64,000 bases of DNA from Anthonomus grandis grandis (Eukaryota; Arthropoda; Insecta; Coleoptera; Curculionidae). Position numbers and translations under genes: made by a program. The notes beneath the pieces were generated by a model. The model saw only the letters and a program-made list of their open reading frames with translations, searched no databases and was not told the origin of the DNA. Below are positions 46,751 to 57,938 of this stretch, piece by piece. Positions within the stretch are counted from its first letter, which is position 1; the number at the start of each line of letters is the position of its first letter. The stretch spans positions 33,243,879-33,307,878 of the forward strand of contig NC_065552.1 of the NCBI RefSeq assembly GCF_022605725.1. The letters are read 5' to 3'.

Positions 46751-46920
46751 TGTAACCATATTGTAAATACCGAGAATGACAAGTGGCACAGCGCACGACG
46801 TCTCAAAGGTTGACGAGAATCTTCCGGAACAGCGTTCAGCCGAGTATATAGGAAGCCGCATCGTCGAGAGTTGTCAGTACCGGGATGTAAAGTTTGAAAT
46901 GTTGGCGCAGGATTAACTGG
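46751..46920 (+). mobile_element. 3'-truncated gypsy-type LTR
   Basis: Starts TGTAACCATATTG directly after gtat, includes gagtatatagg (TATA) and ttgtcagtac, and stops near 46920 after gcgcag. Sense orientation in the large intron. Confidence 0.65.
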
Positions 46921-47479
46921 AAAGGCTCATATTAATCTTTAAAGAATTTTTTGCGTTAATTGAGTTCGATACGCTTCTGGCATTCTTTAACGCATGGATC
47001 TCACATTTTCAATATTTCGTGTCCTATTTCAAAATCAAAGGAATTTTAAATATTATTACTGTAAAAACGAGTAAACATTATGTGAGTTAATGTTTGGCAA
47101 AAACGCACTCTTGAATTTTCATCATCTTTCTGAGTTCTTAAAATCCGAAGCACATTGGACAACTGTATTCAGACTCGGCAAAGGGATTCTCTGAGAATCT
47201 CGGAACTTTCACTTTTTTGCCTAGGTTTTAAGACGTTGTTTCTGGGCGCCATCTATGACCAGTTTAAGAAAATTGACATGGGCCACTTGTACACTCCATA
47301 GATTAGTAGGAACAGAACCGATATGTAATATTAACACAATAATCCACTTTTTTGACATGGTAACGTTGCAAATGTTGCCTAATTTTTTCATTTGAGATAG
47401 TGATAGGACTTTTTCTCTTCTTATAAAAAAAAACTATTTACCTTTTTTCACCTTTTAACACTCCTTTTCTTTATTTCAG

Positions 47480-50218
47480 AATGAAGTCATGAAGTTCTTC
47501 TTCCGAATCATCGACCAAAGTAAATCCAAACGAACCGACAGTCCTGTCAATACTCTACCTCAGTTTATCACAAGAAACTTCAAACGAACCAAGAGTGCCA
47601 CTGAACGAACAAAAACAGCATCACCAGAGAAGAAGTCACACAGAAAGTCTGGTGGAAAAATCCATGCAGCGAAACGATCTAGTCATGAAAAGCATAGTCC
47701 TAAACCATGTTCTAAACAAAATGAGCAGAGAAGTTTAACTAAGTCTGACAGTAAAACTGAAAATGCTGAACCAGATATAAGTAGGCTCACTTTAGTTGAT
47801 GCTAGCGAGGAAAGTACTGGAGAAGAAACCAGAGATGAGGTTGTGAAGGTTGAAAAGACCAATGACAGTAGTGTAAAAACTGCAAAAGTGTGTGAAAATA
47901 AAGTCAAACCTGTAAAAATAATTTTAAGCAAAACTCATAAAGACGATATAGATAGCAAGAAATTAGATAGAGAAATGTTAGCCAATGGATGTGATGTTCC
48001 TAAAGACTCATCTCAGATGGAGAGTAGTGATTCTGTGGTAACCAAAGTTGAAAAACCTGATTGTTTCGATAGTGAACATAAAAAAGTTGATTTTCCACCC
48101 ATCGCAACAATAAAGAAAGAGCTGTTATCACCTGATTCAGAAAAAAGTGATAGCAGGCTGATTCTAAAAGTATCAAAAGATTTCATGGACAATGTTAATA
48201 TTGGCTCTCCAAAATCTCAATTGTTTTCAAAACCAGTAACAAAAAGCTTTACAAGTATTACATTAAATAGAAGCGAGAACGTCGAGATAATTACCAAAAT
48301 CCAACCGTTAGCTAATAAAGATGGACATGCTATAGGGCATCATATTATTAAGCAAACAATTAAAAAAGGTTCTAAAATGAAAAATAATAGCCCTAAAAAG
48401 ATGTCTCCCAAATTAAACATTCCTACCCTAGTCATAAAGAAGAAAAGTATGAAAAAGAGATCGCCGAAACACGACGTTAGAAGGGCGATGCCCGATTTGA
48501 ATATCCAAGTTAAACCAGTTGAAGTGAAAGTGGAACCAGAAGATTTAGAAACAGACAAATCTAAGTTCTTAGAATATATGAAGCTTAAACCAGTTAAAGT
48601 GAAAAAAGAACAGTCAGCGCAGAACGAAGTGCAACAGGAACCAACCGTTCCAAAAAAACAGATTATAATTAGTAGAGCACCTGATCCAAAACTTTCTGGT
48701 GGCCAAAAAAGGAAAAACAGTAGTCCCATTAAAAATGAGAAAGCAAAACAGTCTAAACTAATTGACTCAAAGAAATCTGTCAAAATCATTCTGCAAGAAA
48801 AGAGGGCTGAGAATGCCAAACCAGATAATGGCTTGCAATCGCTGATAAACAGCTGTAAAATACCGTCATCGCTTTCGATCACTATAAAAGAAGGATCGGA
48901 TAAAGGATCACTACCTCCGGTGGCTCCCCCTGTCAAAAACTTTATAGAAATATTAAAGTTGCCTGAGGATCCCGGTTCGAGTGAGAAGGCATCCGCTCCT
49001 GAAATTAAAACAAAACTAGATTTAACTAAATTCTGTGATAAAGATAGCGAACAAAAAGTCGATGAAGACCTTGCTGAAATAGCCAAGAGTCTAACCGAAA
49101 AAATCCCAATGTCGACCACTGTATCTCAAATTATCGGACCCAAGCAAAACTTTGCTATACCTGTTAAAACTAATTTGCCTACTAAACCGCAAATTCAACC
49201 ATCGCCTGTGCCCGAAGTTAGCAAAGCTTTAACGCAAATTAAAGAAGAACCTTGTAAACAATCGTTCCAAAAAATATTTGAAGAATCATTAAAAAAACCA
49301 CCTGAGAACCCCAAGCCATGTGCTGTCGAAGAAAAGGCAAGTGCGCCCAGTAATAGCAATAAGAGAAACATCCTCGAAATAGCCAGTGATTTAATTAAAA
49401 AGAGTAAAAAAGATGACGAGAAGAGATGCGAAGTGCCACTACCCAAAGTTCCTATTCCTCGACTGCCAAGTCAGAAAGCGTCCGCGTTCCATCAACTACC
49501 CAAATTTATTCCACAAACAGTGGCAAGTCTACATTCGACGAGCCTCGGCTTAAACTATACAGTGTCAGTAGGCCAACAAAGCCCAACCAAAGTAATGAAA
49601 TCGAATGGTATCGTGTCACCCGTAAAAGCCGATGCCGTTCCTGGTGTTCCCGAGTGCAAACCGCCAGTATCACCAATAAACGAACCAAAATCAATTAAAG
49701 CGAACTTCAAAGTGCCATCTCCTAGTGTCGGATCGCCCAAACTTCCTGAAGTGTCGGGTTCTCCAAAACCAAAAACTTCTTCCCCCAAATCCTCCCCGGC
49801 TGTGAAAAGTGCTTTTGGAGTAACCAATAAACCTTTACCACCTCCAATGGCCCGACCTCCAAACATAACACCACGACCAAATAAACCTAAACCTTCAAAA
49901 TCACCATCTCCTATATTGGTGCCAAAAACGTCTCCGCTAGCGAGTTCAAGTGGAGCCAATCAAGAGGCCAACGATATCCTTGCCAAATATAACATTCCTA
50001 ATCTCGCCCAATTAACTGCCAATTATAATATAGCGAATCCAACACTGATGGCTACCAATAATCCAATGGCGGCCTTCCAACAGGCGGTTTTGCTGAAACA
50101 CTTTGAACTGCAAAATCGGCAAAATTGGTTGAATATGAATCAAGGACCGCTGATGCAGTACGAGAAGTACCTGGAGAGTCTCAATGGAGGCATTAATGGT
50201 TCTCATAGTCATACGTAG
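47480..50218 (+). CDS. Psc: Psc/Su(z)2-family protein, last exon: end of RAWUL and long disordered tail
   Basis: The exon begins after tttcag (47474-47479) and runs 912 codons to TAG at 50216-50218. Its first residues, NEVMKFFFRIID, complete the last RAWUL strand, so the ATG at 47489 is internal and not the true start. The remainder is Lys/Ser/Pro-rich and looks intrinsically disordered. Counted from 47489, SUMO-type psi-K-x-E sites appear near residues 207 (IKKE), 345 (VKVE), 370 (VKKE) and 583 (IKEE). There are many SPK/KSP motifs and Pro-rich stretches (about 700-820). A hydrophobic, Asn-rich final block from about residue 827 begins NDILAKYNIPNLAQLTANYN and may be a conserved C-terminal motif. 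Insect Psc and Su(z)2 have such very long tails, used for chromatin compaction, whereas vertebrate PCGF proteins lack them. The frame is unbroken, consistent with a functional gene under selection. Confidence 0.85.
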   Translation, partial: NEVMKFFFRIIDQSKSKRTDSPVNTLPQFITRNFKRTKSATERTKTASPEKKSHRKSGGKIHAAKRSSHEKHSPKPCSKQNEQRSLTKSDSKTENAEPDISRLTLVDASEESTGEETRDEVVKVEKTNDSSVKTAKVCENKVKPVKIILSKTHKDDIDSKKLDREMLANGCDVPKDSSQMESSDSVVTKVEKPDCFDSEHKKVDFPPIATIKKELLSPDSEKSDSRLILKVSKDFMDNVNIGSPKSQLFSKPVTKSFTSITLNRSENVEIITKIQPLANKDGHAIGHHIIKQTIKKGSKMKNNSPKKMSPKLNIPTLVIKKKSMKKRSPKHDVRRAMPDLNIQVKPVEVKVEPEDLETDKSKFLEYMKLKPVKVKKEQSAQNEVQQEPTVPKKQIIISRAPDPKLSGGQKRKNSSPIKNEKAKQSKLIDSKKSVKIILQEKRAENAKPDNGLQSLINSCKIPSSLSITIKEGSDKGSLPPVAPPVKNFIEILKLPEDPGSSEKASAPEIKTKLDLTKFCDKDSEQKVDEDLAEIAKSLTEKIPMSTTVSQIIGPKQNFAIPVKTNLPTKPQIQPSPVPEVSKALTQIKEEPCKQSFQKIFEESLKKPPENPKPCAVEEKASAPSNSNKRNILEIASDLIKKSKKDDEKRCEVPLPKVPIPRLPSQKASAFHQLPKFIPQTVASLHSTSLGLNYTVSVGQQSPTKVMKSNGIVSPVKADAVPGVPECKPPVSPINEPKSIKANFKVPSPSVGSPKLPEVSGSPKPKTSSPKSSPAVKSAFGVTNKPLPPPMARPPNITPRPNKPKPSKSPSPILVPKTSPLASSSGANQEANDILAKYNIPNLAQLTANYNIANPTLMATNNPMAAFQQAVLLKHFELQNRQNWLNMNQGPLMQYEKYLESLNGGINGSHSHT

Positions 50219-51649
50219 TAATGAGTGTGATGTTAACGCCGGTTAACAGGGTTTAATGTAGTAAGGTCGTTATGTTGTTTTTTAGTTTTGTCTTTATTTT
50301 TATAATATCAGCGGAAGTTTATAGAGGAAAGACAATGTTATAAGTTTGCAAAGCTAAATAGAGTGGCTATGTGAAGAGGCTTAGGTCAAGATGGAATTGT
50401 TTATAAAGTGGTTTTCACAGCTTATTAGAAACAAAGTGATTGTTGTATATTATATTTAAAAAAAAAAAACTATTGTCAATTGTGATCTTTACGTCTTTAA
50501 AACCGTTAATGATTTTTATTAGTTTAAAGTAAAATATACTTTGAGTTCAATTTTTTCTGGACTTTCTGTTTATACTAAGGGATTGAAAGCACATAAGAGA
50601 TACGAAAAACTGTTAAGTGTTTATTGTGCATAAAAGTCTGATATTTTAATAATTTAGTCCATTTACTACAATATCATTGGTGGTTCAATTAAGTCAGGGT
50701 ATGCTGATGACAATTTTACTTATAGCCAAAGTAAAACTAGGGCAAACCTAGCACGGTATTGCACTTTTACAGTTTAATCACTTTTACTTTTTGATATTGT
50801 GAAAATTTTAATGGAATTTTTAAGCCTCGAATCCAGTGTAAAAGTGTTTGGTTAAAAACAATATCATAGCAGCAAAAGAGTGCAATTTTTTCCAACACAA
50901 AAAAATTTTCATGAAATGTTCATATGGACCTGGGTCGGCAACGGCTTTGTTTTCCAGCTAGAGTATATCAGCGCTGAAAGAAATGATGATATTGTTCTAA
51001 AGAATTGTAAAAAATTAAACGTATTTTAATTACACATGCCCTGTGATGAATACCCCATGATTTACATTTTTTTTTAAGATCCTCCACAAGCGTAGATATG
51101 GATAAAGTTATCCAGCATTTTTTGAAAAAATAGCGTCACATTTGTTTTGATTATTATTCTTTTAATATTTAAGCTTTGGACTTATCTAGATGAGGTACGT
51201 GAAATCAATTGAATTAATTTATTTTCTCAAATAATTCGACAGTTGTCAAATATTTGTTTTCTTCTCTGCTCATTCTAAGGCTCCAAATATTTGGTGATTA
51301 CTAAATCTCATAATGGTCCAGTTCAGTAATCAAGAAATGACAAATATGCATTTCGATTACGGAATGGCTCTGGGTAACGTTCGAAGAGCATGATGGTGAT
51401 CGATTTCCCCAACGCTTGCTACCTAATGTACAAACTTTCATCAACATTTACGCTCTTTTAAAAAAAAAATCAACAATTGAAAGAAAAAACAGTCTAAGTT
51501 GACATATCTTAGCCTTTGATGCAACGCCAGCACAAAGAGCACATAAGCACCGCTTACATAGTTGGCAATATACTCAGTGCTCTTGATTTACTATATAATT
51601 CGTTGTAATAAAGGCATGCAGAATCCGAGTCATCATCAACGTTTTGCGT
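50219..51649 (+). other. 3' untranslated and downstream region of the Psc-like gene
   Basis: AT-rich DNA with no coding potential that follows the stop codon directly. I found no canonical AATAAA. The nearest variant polyadenylation signal is ATTAAA at 51014-51019, which would give a 3' UTR of about 0.8 kb. The A-run at 50458-50470 is genomic. The end of the transcript cannot be fixed from sequence alone. Confidence 0.3.
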
Positions 51650-53000
51650 AAAAGCTTTCTTAGGTTCGGCATCACATTCATCATAAACAACAGTTCACTT
51701 CAACTGATTTCGAACTCTAATGCTCTTGCGATTTTCTTTATTTTTTTTTTGTTTTGGACGGACTTAACTTCGTAAGGAGATAACTGCTAAGCTGTAAGCC
51801 AAATAACTGTCTCTTCGTACTTTTTGATCGCTCCGTAGACCTCGCCTTTAGAAGTGGAGAAATATAATTTAGCATAGTTTCATGGGTGGTAAACGATCTA
51901 GTGATGATTTGACAAATACTCTCGACCTGGACAGAAGTGCCAAGAATATCTTTTGCTTCTCGCATTTTCCATGGTTCATTCCAACCAAAATCCTATGGTT
52001 CTCCCTGCTTTTAGCCAGGTACTCAATTTCTTGGTTGTAGTATGAATGGTGGCGGCAGACATAGGCAGCAATATGACTCCATTGGCGTTAGCAAACTCCA
52101 GCACCTCTAAGTTCTGGTGGCTACTGTGCCCATTTAGGGTCAGAATAACTTTTTTTGTAGCATTCCAGGCAGTACATCTGGCAAAATGTTTTATCCATTT
52201 GAGACAAATAAATCACCAACCATCTAACCAGTATTGGATGGTTGGTGGAACAGTTGGTTGGAACTTGAACCTAGCTTCAAAGTTCCTGGCAGTGCACTTT
52301 CTTAGGATAATCATCTTCTTTTAGTGCTTTCTTGGGAAAATCATGGCAGGTGGAACTAAATTACCACCTGCATTGGCACGTACAGCGATAGAGACATGCA
52401 GACCTCGTTCTGCACTCTTTTAATGCACCAACTTGTTTTTTTCCCGTCTGGGTAAATATTTTTGCTGGCTTTTGGACAGTGCCAAGGCCCGTTTCGTCCA
52501 TATTGTAAATTTTGGTCGGTGAAATATCATTATTAGTTATCAACTTTCCTAAAAGATCGAAGAAACTGAGGCTTATTACAAGCCCTTGCTCTTGCGGAGG
52601 AAGTGGCTTAAGAAACCCTTGATGAAATGGCAGGGTTGCGCTTCCTAAACCTTTTTAACCAATCCCAGCCTGCTGCAATCTATTAGCAAATCTGATATGC
52701 TAATTTTCTTACATCAGTGATGATAAATCTAAAGAATCTTTGTTCAAAATGAAGTATATGCTGCACTAATCGTTGTTCTATGGCTACATCAAAAGTAGGC
52801 TTGAAACGATCGACATTTACTGGAACATACTTGAAGTGACAACGAAGGATGGCCTGCGGCACGTTAAATGCTTTAGAGGCCTTTAGTCACCCCATCTTGG
52901 GTTCTTTGACGCTTTAAATAGCCCTCCCCAGGCATTCCTGTGACCAAGAATGACGCATAGACAGATCTGCTAAGCATCCTGAAAAATAAATACTATTTTC
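51650..53000 (-). pseudogene. pogo/jerky-like (DDE_1) transposase relic
   Basis: Minus strand, frames shifting. IYNMDETGLGTVQKPAKI (first catalytic Asp) and GKKQVGALKE are in the open frame 52361-52543. They are followed by GGNLVPPAMIFPRKH, ICLKWIKHFARCTAW, VILTLNGHSSHQNLEVLEFA and NGVILLPMSA. The second catalytic Asp, normally in LDGHxSH, reads Asn here. The N-terminal CENP-B-type DNA-binding region is not recognisable and the part upstream of 52550 has many stops. Confidence 0.7.
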
Positions 53001-53540
53001 AAATATTCTTACTCACTGTAAAGAACATCAGGGTAACTTGCTGCCCTATACCTTTAAGGTTATGTGCATTCTCTTTCAGTATTTATAAAGAACATGAATT
53101 AGAAGCTCATGTCAAATTACTCAAACACAACAGAAAACTTACCTGATACAAGTTCTTTGGCGCAAATACTTTCTACACAATAATATTCTCGAGCAACGAA
53201 AATAAACACACGCACACAACAGCCAAACAACGCGACCTGGCGGTCACGGAAATTTTGAGCGATAACGCCATCTGGGAGACAATGTGTAGATTACGTTTTG
53301 CGGCTTGTGGCGCGAATATTTAAACGGATACTAGCCTAGGTCAACCAAAGCAAACTTTTTTAATATATGTCTGTGACGGGTCTCGTATGCAAAATAGCAT
53401 ACTTAACAAATAAAGAACATTCTAGTTTAATGATAAAAACTACATATATATGCTACACAATGTCATACGTGTGTATTTTTGCAATCCTTTTCAGATTATC
53501 TTTACTATTATATTTTGAAAAGAACATCTTTGGAGATCTA

Positions 53541-55057
53541 CAGGGTGTTTCAGAACTATGGGATCAAACTTCTAGTGGTTATTCAGTGGAACAGTAGAAA
53601 ATATTTTAGTATAGAGACCCATGTCCGGAAAAGTATGACTACGGCACTTCAGACGCGTTAAAATTTAGAAAGACGATCAATTGCCTAAATAGTATTTTGT
53701 GCATTTAGTTTTTGCCTTTTGTACAACAATTGTTCAAAATGTCAATGTCAATGTTTAAAAATTTTATAGCTGATGATTTTTAACGATTTACCGGTGCTTG
53801 TGAGTTGTTATCTTGAAAAACAATCACAGAAATTATTTTATGTAGCTGCATTCCATATCGACTTAGTCGTGCTGCCTTATTTATGAAGTTTGCAAAAAAT
53901 TAATTGTTGCTAGTGGAAAACTTTACCAATCAAGAATTTGGCGGACATGCATTTCCTATCTATATATATCATCATACCACTCGGGATAATATCATACTAA
54001 TATTATCGCGAACGACAGCATCCCGGATACAAAAAGCTTATTGCTATTATCCAAGACAGGCATGTTTAAAATCAACATGCATAATACTGGTGTTGCTCAA
54101 ACAGTAATAGCAATGTCACATTGCTAATGATATGAATACGAGTAACGCTTCCGTCTGACGGGTGCTACACGAGCTTTATCCTTAACACTTCCTTATAAAG
54201 TTCAAGGATTAACTGCAGCCGATTATCATCCTAAAGTTCAATGTTGTCAATGGCTTCTTCATCATATCGCTGCACAATCAAATTTTTTACGCTGTGTTTT
54301 ATGGACCGATAAAGCCCCTTTCACAAGAAGCCGTATTTGTAAAAGTCGAAATAGAAAGAAAAGAAAATTCCCATGCAATTTTTCGTAGAACACATCAGCA
54401 ACAACGTCTGTCAACGCATGGACAAGCTAATGTTGATAATTATTTAATTGAACCATACCTTCTATCAAAACGGTTACTAGGACCTATTTACCGGGGTTTT
54501 TAGGAGGAAGTTCTGTCAAAACTTCTTGAAAGTGTTCCAATAAACATTCGACAGCAAATGTGGTTTTAGGATGATGGAGCGCCGGCTCACTTTGCTGTAC
54601 AAGTACGTGAGAATTTGACTCAGCGGTCTGGGCACCGTTGGATTGCCAGAGGTGGAGCAGTGTCTTGGCCTCCTAGGTCACCCGATTTAACGTCGCTAGA
54701 TTTTTTCCTGTGGGAACATTGTGTGGAAGTCTTTCGTCTATGAAACTCTAGTAGAAACTTAATTGGATGAATTATAGCAGCATTTGAAATCATTCAAAAC
54801 GAGTATCAAATTTTTAGTCAAGTTCGACGAAATCATGTGCAACATTTAAATCGATGTATTCAGGTTGAAGGAAGACATTTTGAACAATTATTGTGATGAT
54901 ATCAAGTAGAAAAGGCGAATTCACCGTCTTTCTAAATTTTAACGCTTTTTAAAGCCGTAGTGACACTTTTCCGAACATGGGTTACATCCATAAATGTTTT
55001 CTACTGTTGCACCGAATAACCTCTAGAAGTTTGATCCCATAGTTTTGAAACACCCTG
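53541..55057 (+). mobile_element. mariner-like (DUF4817-type) DNA transposon with about 150-bp inverted repeats
   Basis: Left end cagggtgtttcagaactatg and right end, inverted from 55057, cagggtgtttcaaaactatg. The arms match over about 53541-53690 and 54905-55057. TA precedes the left end; the right flank is tt, a mutated TA. The interior encodes on + a broken transposase: ENFTNQEFGG... (N-terminal block), LPYKVQGLTAADYHPKVQCC, LWTDKAPFT (first Asp), DDGAPAHFAVQVRENLTQR (second Asp), and SWPPRSPDLTSLDFFLWG (third acidic position). Multiple stops and frameshifts. Confidence 0.8.
53885..54895 (+). pseudogene. mariner-like transposase relic of the element above
   Basis: Coding segments lie in all three frames. 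Asp-Asp-Asp/Glu-type positions are retained in the segments listed for the element. The helix-turn-helix middle (about 54070-54200) is unreadable. Defective. Confidence 0.7.
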
Positions 55058-55334
55058 TTTATTACAGGTTTCTCTTGTACTGACGTAATTATTTCTTAGC
55101 ATGACATCATGTATGTAAAACGAAAACGGTCTAGAATCACCAACTGATGAAATGGACGCAAATACATAACTCTAAAACTGCATATAACTTAAGACAGCTC
55201 CTCTGATGGTAACTCAAGATACTCGCAAACATGTACGAGTACATCACAGTTTACACTCGTGGATTGGTTTATTGGATGTTTTTTTCGTTCTTCTGGAGTC
55301 TGATTCTAACATTTTGTGACATAAACGAGGTGTG

Positions 55335-57935
55335 AATTGAATTTATTATTTCAGAAACCCGTCAAGTGTCAAAATTATAGTTTAGAGACAAGTAAAGAAA
55401 ACTGTTTCATTATAAAAATAATTTTTTTAAAGGGTAAACGTAATTTTTTACTGAAAGTACTTATATTACCAAGCGTTTTTATGAAAACAAAATTTTTTTT
55501 TCTTGTGGTACCTAAACAATTTTTTTTTTGAAAATCGTGTACTTAACGTGTTTCTGCACTAAACGATAATATTTTTTGTTGACATATTGAAAAGTATTTT
55601 TTTTTAAGAAGTTTTTTGGAGTAATTAGGAAATAATGTTGTCAGTTATTTATATTGCAGCATTTATTACTTTTTTTTCTATTACATTTTATAGATAACTA
55701 CAAAAAAATAGTCTTAAAACCGCGAGTAAAATACATCTTAAAGCTTAAATTTAAATCTCTTCAATGGGTTGTGGTGCATCTCTATCTGTAGTAAGCCATT
55801 CAAAAATCCGGTCATAAAATGCCTCGTAGCCTGCAAGGTAAGGTTGCAGTTTTTTAAATCTCTTATTTTCTTGATGTTATGTCAAATTTATCAAGTCATC
55901 AAGACTCATGGAGCCAATTTTTTTACCTTTCCCTCTGGATAAGCTACTTCCACTGGTAAGTTTGGAGGATTCGCAGTCTTCCATGTATTCACTAACTACT
56001 ACTTTTCCTTTGGTTTCTTTACTATAGAAGAACTGCTTGTAGGTAGATATTTTAAAACTTTCTTTTTGTGCTTGTGGGATTCCTCTGCCATGACTGTCAA
56101 GAATATGTGCTTTTTTTGTAATGTGTTGGCCACCATTTCTTGAAACTAAAGACTTCTGACGTTTTAAATAAGTGAATCTTAAAGCGGTTCTTGGTACCAG
56201 CCTTTAAAATTAGCTCAACGTATTGCTCTGGCGTGTAGACGCGATCCACTTTTCTCAACATACGCTTTATACTTCCAAAGTCGCGATCACATGCTGAATA
56301 GGAATGTCCTCTGACTGGAAAGTTGTGTGTTATTGTAGAAAACCTTTTCCTGTAACAAAGATTCATTAAAAAACGAGTAACTGTATGGTTTTTATTTTGG
56401 CCTGAGGGACCATCGCTGAATAGAACAAGGTGTTTTACAGTTGCAGGTACTTCAGTGTTGATGTAGTTTAAAATCATACTACAAACTTCATCAGGGGATT
56501 TGTTTGCTTCCCCCTCATGATATACGTGTAGCTTTGACTTATTAGTTTTCAGACCATGTATACTAAAGACATTTACCCAAAGTTGACGCATATAAAATAT
56601 TTCTTGCACGGGAATGTTTGGCAGAGGCATATTTTGCATAAAATCAAAGCACAGGAAACAAGTAGTATCATCATCTTTATTCTCTGATGCAGCTTTCAGA
56701 CTTGCATAGAACTTTTTTGCTCTTCTCTTATGAATGACTAACTCTGCTACTGCAAACCGTTCTGCAGTGTCTTTTAGAGCTTTATCTTTTATCTTAACAT
56801 TTTGACTCTCGCAGAAACTACAAAGGTCAACTTGAGGCCGCCCGAATGAATAACCGAAGTTTTCCTTGAAATACATATAATAATAGTTATATTTAACTTC
56901 ATTTCCCACATTTGGTACATTCGTTTAATATTCAAATGTGCATCTAGATATTTGTTTGGCTTTCCGCCATAGTGCATCTCTTTTACATCAAATTTGGAAA
57001 TATGTTCATGGATGCGAAAACAAACCGCTCCAGGCTTAGCATTTCCACTTTTATTTTTACCTCTTTTATCAGTTGGCGTTCCAAGGTTTTTTCCAAGTAG
57101 CTGACAGATTCTATCTACCCTGTCACGTGAAATTCCGTGTATTTGCAAAAAACAATTTTTACATACAACATGTACTTTTACATTGTATCTATATGTAACT
57201 TTTCTTTTAGATTCTAGATGTTCTTCGGTCTTTTTTCGTCTTCGCTTGACGTCTTCGACTTCTATCAAAGTTTGTAAATAGGTATCTTGAAGATCCTTGG
57301 TTTGTAGTAAATAAAATTTATGCCATGTATCATTATATTTTGATTTATTTCTAAATGACATTTGTTAGCACACTAACAAGTTATTCCATTTGGCTTAACT
57401 TTCTGAGGAACTACATTATTCTTATAGTTTGTATAAGTCTCACTTTTTAATCTAGCATTGCGCATTTTATTACGCTTGTACAAATCCTCATGGGTTATTC
57501 CAGGTCTTCTTTTAGGCACAGGTTCATCCTCTTCTGAACTCCTTAACATAACTGACCGAGCACTGACACTATTATTATCATGCAGAACTACATATAATTA
57601 CTTTAAAATGATTATTATTCACTTTACGTAACGTTCAGGTACACCGACAAACAAAGACTAATAAGAACAGCACAAAAACAAACGCCTGGCAGCTAATAAT
57701 GGCGGCCATGTTCGGTTAATATTCGGTTTGGCGCAGAAAGCCGTTAAGCGACATCACTTGACGGGTTTCTGCACTAAACGGTATAAATATGGTCCGTATA
57801 CCCCTTATACGGCAACGGCGTTTGCCGGGTTTATGCGCTAAACAATGCAACTATATTCAAAGGAATTTTTTCCGTTCGTAACTCATTTTTGCATACTTTG
57901 GCGCTTGACGGGTTTCTGAAATAATCGATTCAATT
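55335..57935 (-). mobile_element. DNA transposon with DUF7869-like protein, about 2.6 kb
   Basis: Terminal inverted repeats begin aattgaat and include attatttcagaaacccgtca at both ends (55335 onward; inverted from 57935), about 35 bp. The 3-mer gtg lies just outside both ends (55332-55334, 57936-57938) and may be the target duplication. Subterminal motif ggtttctgcactaaacg recurs near 55541, 57765 and, as ggtttatgcgctaaac, 57829. The only coding region is the minus-strand protein relic at 56097-57550. Confidence 0.65.
56097..57550 (-). pseudogene. DUF7869-like protein, candidate transposase, three frame breaks
   Basis: Minus strand. N-terminus from ATG at 57550: EDEPVPKRRPGITHEDLYKR, then a stop at about 57380. 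The open frame 57361 to about 56920 has VCKNCFLQIHGISRDRVDRI, a Cys/HTH-like block. After another frame change, 56909-56097 has PQVDLCSFCESQNVK, CFLCFDFMQNMPLPNIP, HLVLFSDGPSGQNKN and FPVRGHSYSACDRDFGSIKR, stop at 56097. The conserved acidic positions (FDFMQ, SDGxxGQN, CDRDFG) are spaced as in an RNase H-like nuclease fold, which is inference. It resembles the large family of uncharacterised insect proteins with a DUF7869 domain. The last 270 codons are undamaged. Confidence 0.6.
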
Positions 57936-57938
57936 GTG

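Noticed and set aside
49555..49959. Long minus-strand open frames within the last Psc-like exon (also 48340-49119)
   Set aside because: Antisense shadows of a strongly coding, Lys/Ser/Pro-rich exon; no family resemblance.
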